Below are positions 32,421 to 41,517 of a DNA stretch of 64,000 bases, one piece after another. Every line of letters starts with the position of its first letter. Positions within the stretch are counted from its first letter, which is position 1. The position numbers and the translations under genes were made by a program. This stretch comes from Bifidobacterium dentium JCM 1195 = DSM 20436. GTDB lineage: Bacteria > Actinomycetota > Actinomycetes > Actinomycetales > Bifidobacteriaceae. The notes beneath the pieces are model-generated. The model saw nothing but the letters and a program-made list of their open reading frames with translations, was not told the origin of the DNA and did not search any database. The stretch lies in contig NZ_AP012326.1 of assembly GCF_001042595.1 (NCBI RefSeq), positions 2,046,001 to 2,110,000 on the forward strand. Reading direction: 5' to 3'.

Positions 32421-33890
32421 CTACCCTCGCGTAAGCTTGCTTCGCACCAGTCCGAACACCCAGCACACGGTCTCTTCCCGTAGCAGAAGGCCGGCAGCCA
32501 GCCACACCGAACAATATGCGAACATGCCTGCCACCACCTGCACCGCGCATCCCATTGACAGACCGGGAGCGTTATATAGCAACATCGACAGGGTCGCGAA
32601 CGAGCACGCGTGGCAACCGCCCATACGGCATAGTCGCCCCAAGTTTACTGACTTGCAGAGCACGTCCCAGGAGTAGTGCATTTGCATCGTGCAAATGACG
32701 ATCTCCGCAACCAGCATGGATATCGCCGCTCCTGTGGCACCGAAACGCGCGTCCAGCAGCAGATTTCCCGCAAGACTGATTGGCACGCCCATCAGATTAG
32801 AGGCGGCAAGCCTATTTTCGCGGTCAAGCGGAGTAAGAATGCACAATCCCAAAAACGTACTCATACAGGAAAAGAAGCTTACCAATCCGATGATTCGCAC
32901 CGCAATGGCGGCATCGAGGTACTTCTCCGTGGATACCCATATGGTCAATGGTTCGGCTTCCATTACCAGATAGCAACATAGTCCGAGACAAAGGTTGCAA
33001 ATGGCGCCGAAACCTTTGCCGACAAGATCGTGATATTGCCGCATGGAATGTTTCGCATAATATGACAGACGCGGTACCAGCACTCCGACGATTGCGTTGA
33101 TCACGCTCCAGCACACGCCCTTGAGTTTAGCTGCAAGCTGGTAGAAGCCGACCTGCATATTGTTGGCGGAAAGCATACCCAGCAGGATACTGTCGAAGAA
33201 CAGGTAGATCGATGAGGCGATTGACTGTATCGCGAACGATGCGAGCGGTTTGACGTGACGCCTGATACGGAGCGGTACCGGCGTGCGTAGGTCAATCATG
33301 TTGCCGAGCCGAATCAGATTGAGCACGTTGTTTCCACAGGTTACGAACGCCGTTATCGCGCCATAAATCAGATAGTCGCCGTCGGCCCGCACAAAAATAA
33401 GCATGGCGACGAACGAGAGCGTTTTAAACACAACGCTGCGTATGGTGATGTATTCGTACTCCTCCATAGCTTGGAAGAACCATTCCACCCCGTAGGAAAG
33501 CAGTAACGTGCTGACGAGGAACATAAGCATCAGTACCGAAAGCCCACGCAGCCTAGGTACGAATACTATGGTCAGCGCGAAGCATCCCAGTACCGTCGAC
33601 GTACAGCCGGTGATGATGATGAGCAGCTCTTTGACCACGGACGCCAATTGGCGTTCGTCATGGCGCACGCGGGCGCATTCGCGTATGCCGTAGGCTGGTA
33701 TGCCCACCAAGCAGATCGTCGACAGCCACTGTGAGATGTTCTGGGCGAAGGTGACGTTGCCGTAGCCTTCCACGGAAAGCGTCCTAGTGATGTATGGAAT
33801 GGTGATGGCCCCAATCACCATGTTGGATGCGGTCAGAATCGTGTTCATCGCTGCATTGAACTTCACGGAATGAGCGAAATGCGTTGGCAT
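32421..33890 (-). CDS. Wzx-type oligosaccharide flippase (copy 1)
   Basis: A 489-residue membrane protein of the polysaccharide-transport/MOP superfamily with about 14 helices. The N-terminal helix pair carries the family pattern SNMVIGAITIPYITRTLSVEGYGNVTFAQ (split here as SNMVIGAITIPYITRT and GYGNVTFAQN). It would flip the undecaprenyl-linked repeat unit across the membrane. GAGGAG 8 bases before ATG 33890 supports this start over 33926. It lies 16 bases behind a GT2 gene in the minus-strand block 37080-32421. It is only distantly related to the other two flippases in the window. Confidence 0.88.
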   Translation of the reverse strand: MPTHFAHSVKFNAAMNTILTASNMVIGAITIPYITRTLSVEGYGNVTFAQNISQWLSTICLVGIPAYGIRECARVRHDERQLASVVKELLIIITGCTSTVLGCFALTIVFVPRLRGLSVLMLMFLVSTLLLSYGVEWFFQAMEEYEYITIRSVVFKTLSFVAMLIFVRADGDYLIYGAITAFVTCGNNVLNLIRLGNMIDLRTPVPLRIRRHVKPLASFAIQSIASSIYLFFDSILLGMLSANNMQVGFYQLAAKLKGVCWSVINAIVGVLVPRLSYYAKHSMRQYHDLVGKGFGAICNLCLGLCCYLVMEAEPLTIWVSTEKYLDAAIAVRIIGLVSFFSCMSTFLGLCILTPLDRENRLAASNLMGVPISLAGNLLLDARFGATGAAISMLVAEIVICTMQMHYSWDVLCKSVNLGRLCRMGGCHACSFATLSMLLYNAPGLSMGCAVQVVAGMFAYCSVWLAAGLLLREETVCWVFGLVRSKLTRG

Positions 33891-33906
33891 CTTGAAACTC
33901 CTCGAC

Positions 33907-34899
33907 TCAGCCCAAGACCTTGGCATGGCGACGTTTGAACATGATGAGCACCTTGCGGTACAGGGCAGGTGAAAGACACAGCAGGAGCATTTGCGCGCAT
34001 TTGGCTTTGGGGATCTCCGGCAGTCTCATGACACGGGGCAGAGCCTTGCGTACGAGCCTGACGGCATGTCGTTCGAAGTCCGCCCATTGCCCGCGTTGTC
34101 TTTGCAGAATGATGTTGTTGTAGGTGCCTATCGTTGCGATGAGATGACCGTACAGCATGTAATCGTACGACCGCGGATATTTGGTTCGTACCAGTTCCAG
34201 CGCGGTACGGGTCTCGTCGCTTTGCGCGGTGGTGATGCGCAGACGTAGCGTCATCCGCTCGTGCAGATGATAGCAATACTTCGGAGTGGAATCGTAAATC
34301 AGCGTCTCGGCCTTATCGATCATACGGAATGTGACGGGGTAGTCCTCGCCACTATGACGATCCACCGGGAAACGTACGTCATCGAATAGTTCACGTCGGT
34401 ACAGTTTGTCCCATACCGCGACATGGAAGTATCCGGGCAGGTTCACATATTTGAAGGCTTGTTCCGAATTCATGCGGAAACGGCATTCGGTCGCATACGG
34501 CACGTATGACTCGCCGTCCTCCCCTACAAGACTGGTACCGATGATGGAGATGTCGGCTTGTTCGCGCAACAGATTACGCAATAGCGTTTCGTACATGTCC
34601 TCAGCGATGCTATCGTCCGAGTCCACAAATCCGAGATATTCACCTTGCGAGGCCTCAATTCCGGCATTACGGGCGGCTGATGGCCCACTATTGCGTTGAT
34701 GGATGACACGGATTCTGGAATCCTGAGTCATCCAACGGTCGCATAATTCCGGACAACGATCCGGTGATCCGTCATCTATCAGAATGATGTCAAGGTTACG
34801 GTGGGTTTGTCTCACGATGGATTCCACGCACGCGTCCAAGGACGCCTCGACACCGTGTACCGGGACAATCACGGAGATCAGCGGTTGTTCATCGGCCAT
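33907..34899 (-). CDS. GT2 glycosyltransferase (EpsJ-like, copy 1)
   Basis: A 330-residue GT-A enzyme. The nucleotide-binding start ISVIVPVHGVEASLDACVES, IDDGSPDRCPELCD, RNAGIEASQGEYLGFVDSDD (with the metal-binding DSDD) and the later SGEDYPVTFRMID (catalytic ED-like element) are all visible, followed by a helical C-terminus rich in basic residues. It adds one sugar to the growing repeat unit; the sugar is unknown. It lies between the flippase (16 bases) and the polymerase-like gene (24 bases) on the same strand, so this block looks like a flippase-GT2-polymerase-GT2 operon. Confidence 0.88.
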   Translation of the reverse strand: MADEQPLISVIVPVHGVEASLDACVESIVRQTHRNLDIILIDDGSPDRCPELCDRWMTQDSRIRVIHQRNSGPSAARNAGIEASQGEYLGFVDSDDSIAEDMYETLLRNLLREQADISIIGTSLVGEDGESYVPYATECRFRMNSEQAFKYVNLPGYFHVAVWDKLYRRELFDDVRFPVDRHSGEDYPVTFRMIDKAETLIYDSTPKYCYHLHERMTLRLRITTAQSDETRTALELVRTKYPRSYDYMLYGHLIATIGTYNNIILQRQRGQWADFERHAVRLVRKALPRVMRLPEIPKAKCAQMLLLCLSPALYRKVLIMFKRRHAKVLG

Positions 34900-34923
34900 A
34901 CCGTTCCCTTTCGCATCCTTCGC

Positions 34924-36015
34924 TCAGAAAAATACCTTATAGGGCAGCACACCGAAGTTTCCTCTGATGTAGACCTGTCGGTAACACATGAGGAACGATG
35001 CGGCCAGAATCACCAGTTCCACTGCGATCTGCATGCGTTCGCTTAGTGCGGCAAGCAAAGCCGCCAGCAACCAGATGAAAAACATGGTGAAGAAAATGGA
35101 CATGCGGTTCAAGGTGCCTACGCCAGCGAAAGCGTTGACCATGACCACATAAATCAGTGCTCCCGCCAATAGCAACGGCTCATTGCACTCGGATTGCACC
35201 CCTTCACGCACATTGTTCGACTGATTGAGACGCTTCCGCCACACGTAGGCGATATAAACCGACGACAACGCCAGAGTGTATAGCACCCAGAATATCGACG
35301 TTCCGGTGTTATTCATCAGCGAGTCATGCTGGTAGTGACGGTATTTGGGAATGAAACCGGCAACCCAGACGATAATGCCTCCACAGTCAAAGAACTGTAT
35401 CAGGAAAGTTACGACGACAGCCGCTATGGACTGCAGTTCGAAGTGCTCGGATTGCGCCCACCATCTCACGAAAGGGAGAAGCAGTACCACGATGGATGTG
35501 ATATGGAAGGTCATGGCAAGCAGCACCAAACCCAGCGCGAGCTTCCAGCGTTTCCGTTCGTACAGCATGAACGCAAGCATGCACAAAGCCACTGCGATGT
35601 ACTGACGGGAGATGTTCAGGGCCGTGAAAAACGTACGCATCCCGAAAATCATCAGGCAGGAGAAGCCCCACCACCGTTCTTCAACGTACTGGTAAATGAA
35701 TAGGCCAATGGCACTGTATAGCAGGAGACTCTCCAGAACGAATAGTACGGAGTAAGTGGCCCCTGACCAATATATAGCACCATTCAGCAAGCAATAGCCA
35801 GCTTCAAAATTGTATTTCAGACATTTGCCCGAGTGTCTAAGCAATCTCGCATACATGGGACTATCCGTACCGACATTGCTAGAACGCAACCCGGAAACGG
35901 TCGTCATCATCGTCAGCATCATAACCAGGCCGAAACATCGGAATTGCCGTAGCCTTGGTATCCGCATGAGTAGACATAGCATGCAACAGACCAGCATCAG
36001 CACGCCATAAACCAT
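34924..36015 (-). CDS. EpsG-like polysaccharide polymerase (Wzy-type)
   Basis: A 363-residue protein with about ten membrane helices. The pattern after helix 2, SSNVGTDSPMYARLLRH, matches the G-x-D-x3-Y signature of the EpsG family, and ALNISRQYIAVALCMLAFM contains the family N-x-x-R-Q segment. Such proteins join flipped repeat units into the polymer outside the cell. It is the only clear polymerase candidate in the window. It sits in the minus-strand operon between two GT2 genes, 33 bases from the one upstream. Confidence 0.78.
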   Translation of the reverse strand: MVYGVLMLVCCMLCLLMRIPRLRQFRCFGLVMMLTMMTTVSGLRSSNVGTDSPMYARLLRHSGKCLKYNFEAGYCLLNGAIYWSGATYSVLFVLESLLLYSAIGLFIYQYVEERWWGFSCLMIFGMRTFFTALNISRQYIAVALCMLAFMLYERKRWKLALGLVLLAMTFHITSIVVLLLPFVRWWAQSEHFELQSIAAVVVTFLIQFFDCGGIIVWVAGFIPKYRHYQHDSLMNNTGTSIFWVLYTLALSSVYIAYVWRKRLNQSNNVREGVQSECNEPLLLAGALIYVVMVNAFAGVGTLNRMSIFFTMFFIWLLAALLAALSERMQIAVELVILAASFLMCYRQVYIRGNFGVLPYKVFF

Positions 36016-36048
36016 GTCGCCCCCATTCTCGTCATGCCCTTCGTACCC

Positions 36049-37080
36049 CTAGAATCCAATCCAGCGGTAGTATCCTCGATACAGGCTGCAGAACACAGCG
36101 AATATAGGCTCTCCCGCCATCACGCAGCATGTGGCCGCACGATCCTTCAACCGGGCGCCGCTATCGGCTCGGGCCAGAACACAGTATCGTTGGATTTCCT
36201 GCCATATGGCTTCCTTATTGCCGTACTCCCGTGCATCCAATGAGGAATACACCGTGCACAGCAGAGCCAAACAGCGCGAAGCGGTTTCCTTGCCGAGTTC
36301 AGGATGCCACCGCATCATATCCTCATAAAGCCCATGCGATACACGAATCGCAGACTTCACTTTCTCATCATGAAGCGCACCATAATTCCCCATGATGCCC
36401 GAACATCTACGCCTATAGGCATACAGGCTCTCATATACCAGCGCGCTGCCCCGCGCTTCATGCATGATGCGGTAGACGGTTGCCAAATCCTCGTACAACA
36501 GGCCTTCCGGAAACACCTTACCGTCGGCTGCAATACTGAGTAGTACGTCTCGTCGACATAGCCTCGCTTGCGCCCCGCAATTAATCCGTTGACGCAGCAA
36601 TGCTTTCTGAGCGGTCATTTCATCCGCGACTTTCACGTTCTTCCCGACGACTCTCATAGACGGCATTCCGTGGTCTCCATACAATCTGCAGCCACTGCCA
36701 TCACGAAACGGTCTAAGGTGGGCGAGAGAGGCACAGGGCATGCCGCTCTGCGCGATGGCGGACATGAGCGTGGACAAATAATATCCAGAAACCCAATCAT
36801 CACTATCCACAAAGGAGATATACTGGCCGCTGGCATGAGTCAAGCCCGTATTGCGAGCCACACTCAAACCAGCATTCTGCTGATGCACGACTTTGAAACG
36901 TTCGTCTTTCGCGGCATATTCATCGCAAAGCAGGTCGGAACCATCCGCCGATCCGTCATCAACGAGAATGACTTCGAATGACGGATAGTTCTGTGTTGCC
37001 AAGGATTCAAGACATTGACGGAGATAACGTCGAACGTTGTATACGGGAACGATGACGCTGATCAGCTCGTCAAAGGCCAT
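36049..37080 (-). CDS. GT2 glycosyltransferase (EpsJ-like, copy 2)
   Basis: A 343-residue GT-A enzyme with ISVIVPVYNVRRYLRQCLES, VDDGSADGSDLLCDEY, NTGLTHASGQYISFVDSDDW and the acidic LLYEDLATVYRIM element. Its middle (GAQARLCRRDVLLSIAADGK) differs from the other copies, so the acceptor is probably different. It is the promoter-proximal gene of the minus-strand block that runs to the flippase at 32421, divergent from the decayed gtrB-like gene. The start is a plain ATG at 37080 with AAGGGGATCGCT before it. Confidence 0.87.
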   Translation of the reverse strand: MAFDELISVIVPVYNVRRYLRQCLESLATQNYPSFEVILVDDGSADGSDLLCDEYAAKDERFKVVHQQNAGLSVARNTGLTHASGQYISFVDSDDWVSGYYLSTLMSAIAQSGMPCASLAHLRPFRDGSGCRLYGDHGMPSMRVVGKNVKVADEMTAQKALLRQRINCGAQARLCRRDVLLSIAADGKVFPEGLLYEDLATVYRIMHEARGSALVYESLYAYRRRCSGIMGNYGALHDEKVKSAIRVSHGLYEDMMRWHPELGKETASRCLALLCTVYSSLDAREYGNKEAIWQEIQRYCVLARADSGARLKDRAATCCVMAGEPIFAVFCSLYRGYYRWIGF

Positions 37081-37239
37081 AGCGATCCCCTTTGTTTGAT
37101 ACTATCAAACCCTATCTTTTGCACTCAAACAGCTTTACTTCAGAAGCCAGCAGCCTACATTCCTCCCTTTCCTGAAAGGTTATCGCCGGCCCTGCACAAC
37201 ATCTTTTCTCCCCCCACAACTATATAGTGAAGGTATTGC

Positions 37240-37746
37240 ATGAGGGGCTTGGAATTATCCGAGGGAGATATGACCGATCGAAGAACCAACGAAGAGAATC
37301 GCCAACAACCGACCATTTTTCTTGTGATTCCCTGCTATAACGAGGTCGCACAACTTCCCATCACCGCACCGGTATTGCTCGACAAAATCACTGCGATGAA
37401 ATCCAAGCACTTGATTTCCGATGACAGCCATATACTCCTTGTCGATGATGGCTCGGAAGATGGGATCCGGCAATACATTAGGCGACTCAATGATACTGAC
37501 TCGTCGCTTTTCCATGGCGTGAAACTAGCCCATAATCGAGGCCATCAGAACGCACTGCTGGCCATCTATGTAATCGTTTCCTGGGCAAGCAACAACGTGG
37601 TCTCCGGATGGGGTTCAATCATGTGCTCGCTATGGCTGATAGGTGGATTACTCATGTTGTCCATGGGAATCATCGGCGAATACATAGGGAAAATCTATCT
37701 AGCGGCCAAACACCGTCCGCGGTATGTCATCGAGGCCGAGATATGA
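37240..37746 (+). pseudogene. GtrB-like bactoprenol glycosyltransferase with a large internal deletion
   Basis: A 168-residue frame that joins the two ends of a protein that is normally about 310-330 residues. Residues 25-107 are a GT2 N-terminus: IFLVIPCYNEVAQLP, HILLVDDGSEDG and KLAHNRGHQNALLA. Without a frameshift the sequence then jumps to the C-terminal membrane hairpin of the family (VSGWGSIMCSLWLIGGLLML, then GIIGEYIGKIYLAAKHRPRY). The central catalytic part, including the metal-binding D-x-D and first membrane helix, is missing (about 150 residues). The junction is near 37560. It cannot be an active transferase. Either ATG 37240 (GAAGG upstream) or ATG 37270 could start it. Confidence 0.85.
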
Positions 37747-37842
37747 CGCCCGCGCAAAGTCAATCGGATGTATTCCCTCCGACCATTTTTCGTAATCTCC
37801 CAACCGAATATAAGAAGGCTCCGATCGTCATAAGGACACGCA

Positions 37843-38412
37843 GTGATTCAGACAAAACAAGACTTATGCCGCTTCCTATCCGCGGAACGGGGCGCTTACC
37901 TGTACGGCGGCCGTATGGATACACTCCTCGCCTATCTCACCGATGATCCAAGAGCTCAGATTTGGCGTTTCCAGAAACGTCTGCGCGTATGTGAATACCG
38001 ATACAATAACCGGCATAAGACCCCACTTCATTACGTAATGTTTTTATGGGCGCGCAGGAGGAAGAACCGTCTAGGAAGCCGTCTTGGCATAGAGATTTCC
38101 GAAAATATCTTCGATGAGGGGCTTCGCCTGTATCATTACGGCAACATTGTCGTTAATGGAGACACACGAATCGGCAAAAACTGCGTGCTGCACGGTGCCA
38201 ATTGCATAGGGAACGCGGCTAAAGACTTCGCAGCACCTCATTTAGGAGACGATATTGACATTGGCGTCGGAGCATCCATCATCGGCGGCGTGACGATAGC
38301 GGATGGAACGATCATCGGGGCGGGAGCCGTCGTCACTCGCTCCATACCGCATAAGAGCACCACTGTGGTCGGCATTCCGGCCAAACCGATACGGAGGGGT
38401 GAAAACATATGA
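37843..38412 (+). CDS. Hexapeptide-repeat acetyltransferase (CysE/serine acetyltransferase-like)
   Basis: A 189-residue left-handed beta-helix acetyltransferase. An N-terminal helical part of about 90 residues precedes the hexapeptide repeats: GNIVVNGDTRIGKNCVLHGA, then IDIGVGASIIGGVTIADGTI and GAGAVVTRSIPHKSTTVVGI. It probably O-acetylates a sugar of the polysaccharide, since serine acetylation would be out of context. It starts at GTG 37843 behind AAGGACACGCA. Its stop overlaps the next start as ATGA, so it is translationally coupled to the GT-C-like gene at 38409. Confidence 0.83.
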   Translation: MIQTKQDLCRFLSAERGAYLYGGRMDTLLAYLTDDPRAQIWRFQKRLRVCEYRYNNRHKTPLHYVMFLWARRRKNRLGSRLGIEISENIFDEGLRLYHYGNIVVNGDTRIGKNCVLHGANCIGNAAKDFAAPHLGDDIDIGVGASIIGGVTIADGTIIGAGAVVTRSIPHKSTTVVGIPAKPIRRGENI

Positions 38413-39959
38413 CTGCCATCAGCTCCCCGCGCACTGCCCAACATCCCAAAAACGCACCATTGCATATCGTGCTTAACGCAGCGGCCGCCATTGTAGCCGT
38501 TGTTCTGCTTGACTTGTTCTCACCTGTGCATCGTGCGAATCTGCATCTAATGCCCGACCAGGACTTCTTCCAGCTTGTCGGCAAGGTATGGGCCGAAGGC
38601 GGTGTCCCATATCGTGACATATGGGATCAAAAAGGACCCTTCATCTTTTTCGTCAACATGCTCGGATGGAAGCTCACCGGCAACGGGTTCGGCATCGTCA
38701 TCATTGAATGCGTCTTCCTGCTCATTGCGATGTGGTTCCTCTGGCTGGCCATCGGTACCATCCACGACCATGAACGCCCCTCCAGCAATGACAGGCCCGC
38801 TTATTCCCACGCCACCGATGCACTGACGCTATGGATTTGCGTGTTTTGGATCGCAGTATGCTTGCCCGGATCTTGGAATATGACCGAACTGTTCTGCTTG
38901 CCGTTCCTAGCTGCGAGCGCATGGCTCGTGATGCGTTCCCTATTCGCCTATCAGGACCATCCCGCGGACCGTGGCGTCTGGCGGATTCCCGGCGCGTGGG
39001 TATACGTTCACGGACTGGCGTTCGGTGTATGCTTCATGACCCGCCTGAGCAATGCCGTGGGGGTATGCGTGGGCGTACTGGTGTTGACCGTACTGATGGT
39101 AATACGACGGGCTTGGAAGAACCTAGGCACCTGCATTCTGGAGTTTTTAGCTGGCGTAGCAACGTTCTTCGCCCCGTTCGCGGTGTATTTCGCCGCGCAT
39201 GGTGTGTTCTATGAATTCATGTACGGTACGGTGCTGTATAACCTGCATTATGCCGGTGGGTTGAGCGCTACGTCGGGGCTTCCCGGTATCTCGACGCTTG
39301 TCTTGGTGTTCGCGGTTCCCGCTGCAATGCTGCTCGTGGGCATCATTCGTTCAATACGCCGCAAGGCTTTCACATGCGACTCGATTGTCCTCGTGCTCGG
39401 CTCGCTGGCATTCTCGGTCCTGTTCTTCCAGATGTTCACCATCCAGACCGGATCCTACCTTCATTACACGGTGATCGACGTGGTCTTCCTTCCTCTGGCA
39501 CTGGTACCGGCCGCAAATGTTCTGCATAATCAGCTACCACGTATCATGGCGTTGGCATGCGTAGCGTCCTTGTTGCTTGGCTATGCTGGGTTGCGCACCT
39601 GTCAGGTCGAGACCTGGCCGGAATTCGACAATACGTGGATCGCCCGATTGGCGAAGCAATCCCAAGGTTCCATAGCGTTCTACAACATGAATGCGTTGGC
39701 ATACACGCTCAATGATGTGAAACCCGCCTATCCTTACGCGGTTTTCCAGGACTGGCAGGCCGAGTTCAGCGACGATCTGCGAATCAAAATCGCCGACTCC
39801 TACGCACAGCCCCGCACCAAGATACTCGTGGTGCAGCAGTACGGCAATCTGACGCCGGTGATCGCGGACTCGTTGAAGACAAGGTACCGGCTTGTCCGCT
39901 CCTTTACCGATGATTCCGGCACATACAGCATCTATCAACGTATCGGACACGCAGTCTGA
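38409..39959 (+). CDS. Multi-membrane GT-C-like glycosyltransferase (copy 1)
   Basis: A 516-residue protein with about eleven membrane helices and an extracytoplasmic C-terminal part. Its first outer loop holds PDQDFFQLVGKVWAEGG followed by YRDIWDQKGP, acidic residues placed as in lipid-phosphosugar-dependent GT-C enzymes. A second conserved stretch is GSWNMTELFCLPFLA. It would transfer a sugar from a polyprenyl-phosphate donor on the outer face. It is clearly paralogous to the next gene. GGAGGGG upstream and a 4-base overlap with the acetyltransferase gene support the start. The acceptor is unknown. Confidence 0.72.
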   Translation: MTAISSPRTAQHPKNAPLHIVLNAAAAIVAVVLLDLFSPVHRANLHLMPDQDFFQLVGKVWAEGGVPYRDIWDQKGPFIFFVNMLGWKLTGNGFGIVIIECVFLLIAMWFLWLAIGTIHDHERPSSNDRPAYSHATDALTLWICVFWIAVCLPGSWNMTELFCLPFLAASAWLVMRSLFAYQDHPADRGVWRIPGAWVYVHGLAFGVCFMTRLSNAVGVCVGVLVLTVLMVIRRAWKNLGTCILEFLAGVATFFAPFAVYFAAHGVFYEFMYGTVLYNLHYAGGLSATSGLPGISTLVLVFAVPAAMLLVGIIRSIRRKAFTCDSIVLVLGSLAFSVLFFQMFTIQTGSYLHYTVIDVVFLPLALVPAANVLHNQLPRIMALACVASLLLGYAGLRTCQVETWPEFDNTWIARLAKQSQGSIAFYNMNALAYTLNDVKPAYPYAVFQDWQAEFSDDLRIKIADSYAQPRTKILVVQQYGNLTPVIADSLKTRYRLVRSFTDDSGTYSIYQRIGHAV

Positions 39960-39990
39960 AATGCCTCATTTCGATTCCAAGGAAGTACCA

Positions 39991-41517
39991 ATGTCTGTTT
40001 CAATCCCCAAGCAAGAGACCTCAACGGCTGCACCGACGCGATCCCGATCAATCTATGCTCGCATGGTTCCAATAGTAGTGAACTCGCTGTTCGCCGCAGT
40101 GCTCATCACGCTTACGGACATCCTCTCTCCCATCTACCCCCGCGTGCTTGAAACGTGGTACTCCGATCAGTACATCTTCGAGCTCACCGGCAAGATGTGG
40201 GCCGAGGGCGGCATCCCATACGTGAATTTCTGGGATCAAAAAGGACCTCTGATTTTCCTGTTCAATATGCTTGGATGGAAACTCACGGAATCCTCATTGG
40301 GTATCTTCCTGCTCACCATTGTCTGGGCCGCCGTCACCGTGAATATGCTGTATCTGCTTGCTCGGGAATTCACTCCCCAACGGCATGGCACGGCAATGGT
40401 GGTAACAATAGCGTGGATATCCGCGGTATGGATCGGCATTCTCTGCGCTCCTTCCTGGAATCTGATCGAGCCCCTCTGTCTGCCGTTCCTCGCCGTTTCC
40501 CTGCTGATCGCCGTACGTTGGTTCAAACAGTGCGACAGCGATCACGGGTCCGTGGTGCCGTGGTGGCATCCCTTCGTATACGGATTGTCGTTCAGCGTCT
40601 GCCTGTTGTCCCGTCTGACCAACGCGCTATCCGTATGCGTCGGAGTGCTGGTCATCGCCATCATGCTTCTCCGGTGGAAACAGTGGATGGCGCTGCTCAA
40701 ATGCGCGTTGTCGTTCATCGTCGGCATCGCACTGCCGCTGATACCGTTCTGCGTTTACTTCGCGGCGCATCACGCGTTCTATGATTTCGTATACGGCACG
40801 GTGCTGTTCAACATCAGCTACGCGGGCAATTCCGAAAGCCTGCTCTCCTCGCAAATCAACACCATCGTGCTCATACTATGCCTGCCTTGCGCAATGGTGC
40901 TCGTATCCTTGGCACACATGCTGCTCGAGCGTCGCTGCAATCCCCTTGACTGGACCATAGCGATATCCGGCATCTTGTTCATCGTACTGTTCTTCAACAT
41001 CAGCCCATACCAGCATTACGCCGCGGTGGCAGCCATCTTCCTGCCGATTCTTCTGGGTGGTGTATGCCGGTACGCCGATCAACACATCCACATGCACTGG
41101 CAGACGCTGGTGGCGTTGGGACTGGTCATGGCCTTGTTGTGCGGGTACCAGGCCAAAGTGGACAATAAGCTCATCTGGTCAGAACCGACGTATGACGAAC
41201 CAGAATTGGAACAGGTCATCCAAGAGGCCCATGGTGACATAGTCCTCTACAACGTGCTCGTCGGCGCATACCTGCAATACGATCTGAAACCGATGTACCG
41301 ATTCGCATGGCTCCAGGATTGGGAGGCGTCGTTCAGCGACAGCTATGCGAAACTGCTGCGTGAAGAGTTCGCCACCGCCCGTGCGAAATACATCGTGGTG
41401 CAGCCGTATTACACGATGCCGAAGCCTGCCATCGACCGCATCCTTCATGACCGATACAAGCCCGTACGCACCATTACCGTGGAAGGAATGGATACCGTTG
41501 TCTATGAACGTCGATAA
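39991..41517 (+). CDS. Multi-membrane GT-C-like glycosyltransferase (copy 2)
   Basis: A 508-residue paralogue of the preceding protein with the same sequence plan: YIFELTGKMWAEGGIP, FWDQKGPLIFLFNMLGWKLT, then APSWNLIEPLCLPFLA and a shared C-terminal outer domain (FAWLQDWEASFSDSYAK against the first copy's FQDWQAEFSDDLRIK). The two likely arose by tandem duplication and now differ enough for separate acceptors. AAGGAAGTACCA before ATG 39991 decides the start; an in-frame ATG at 39961 is possible. It overlaps the next gene by 14 bases. Confidence 0.72.
   Translation: MSVSIPKQETSTAAPTRSRSIYARMVPIVVNSLFAAVLITLTDILSPIYPRVLETWYSDQYIFELTGKMWAEGGIPYVNFWDQKGPLIFLFNMLGWKLTESSLGIFLLTIVWAAVTVNMLYLLAREFTPQRHGTAMVVTIAWISAVWIGILCAPSWNLIEPLCLPFLAVSLLIAVRWFKQCDSDHGSVVPWWHPFVYGLSFSVCLLSRLTNALSVCVGVLVIAIMLLRWKQWMALLKCALSFIVGIALPLIPFCVYFAAHHAFYDFVYGTVLFNISYAGNSESLLSSQINTIVLILCLPCAMVLVSLAHMLLERRCNPLDWTIAISGILFIVLFFNISPYQHYAAVAAIFLPILLGGVCRYADQHIHMHWQTLVALGLVMALLCGYQAKVDNKLIWSEPTYDEPELEQVIQEAHGDIVLYNVLVGAYLQYDLKPMYRFAWLQDWEASFSDSYAKLLREEFATARAKYIVVQPYYTMPKPAIDRILHDRYKPVRTITVEGMDTVVYERR

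Noticed and set aside
37608..37946. Plus-strand frame overlapping the decayed gtrB-like gene and the acetyltransferase
   Set aside because: It spans the end of one gene and the start of another in a different frame, with no family features.
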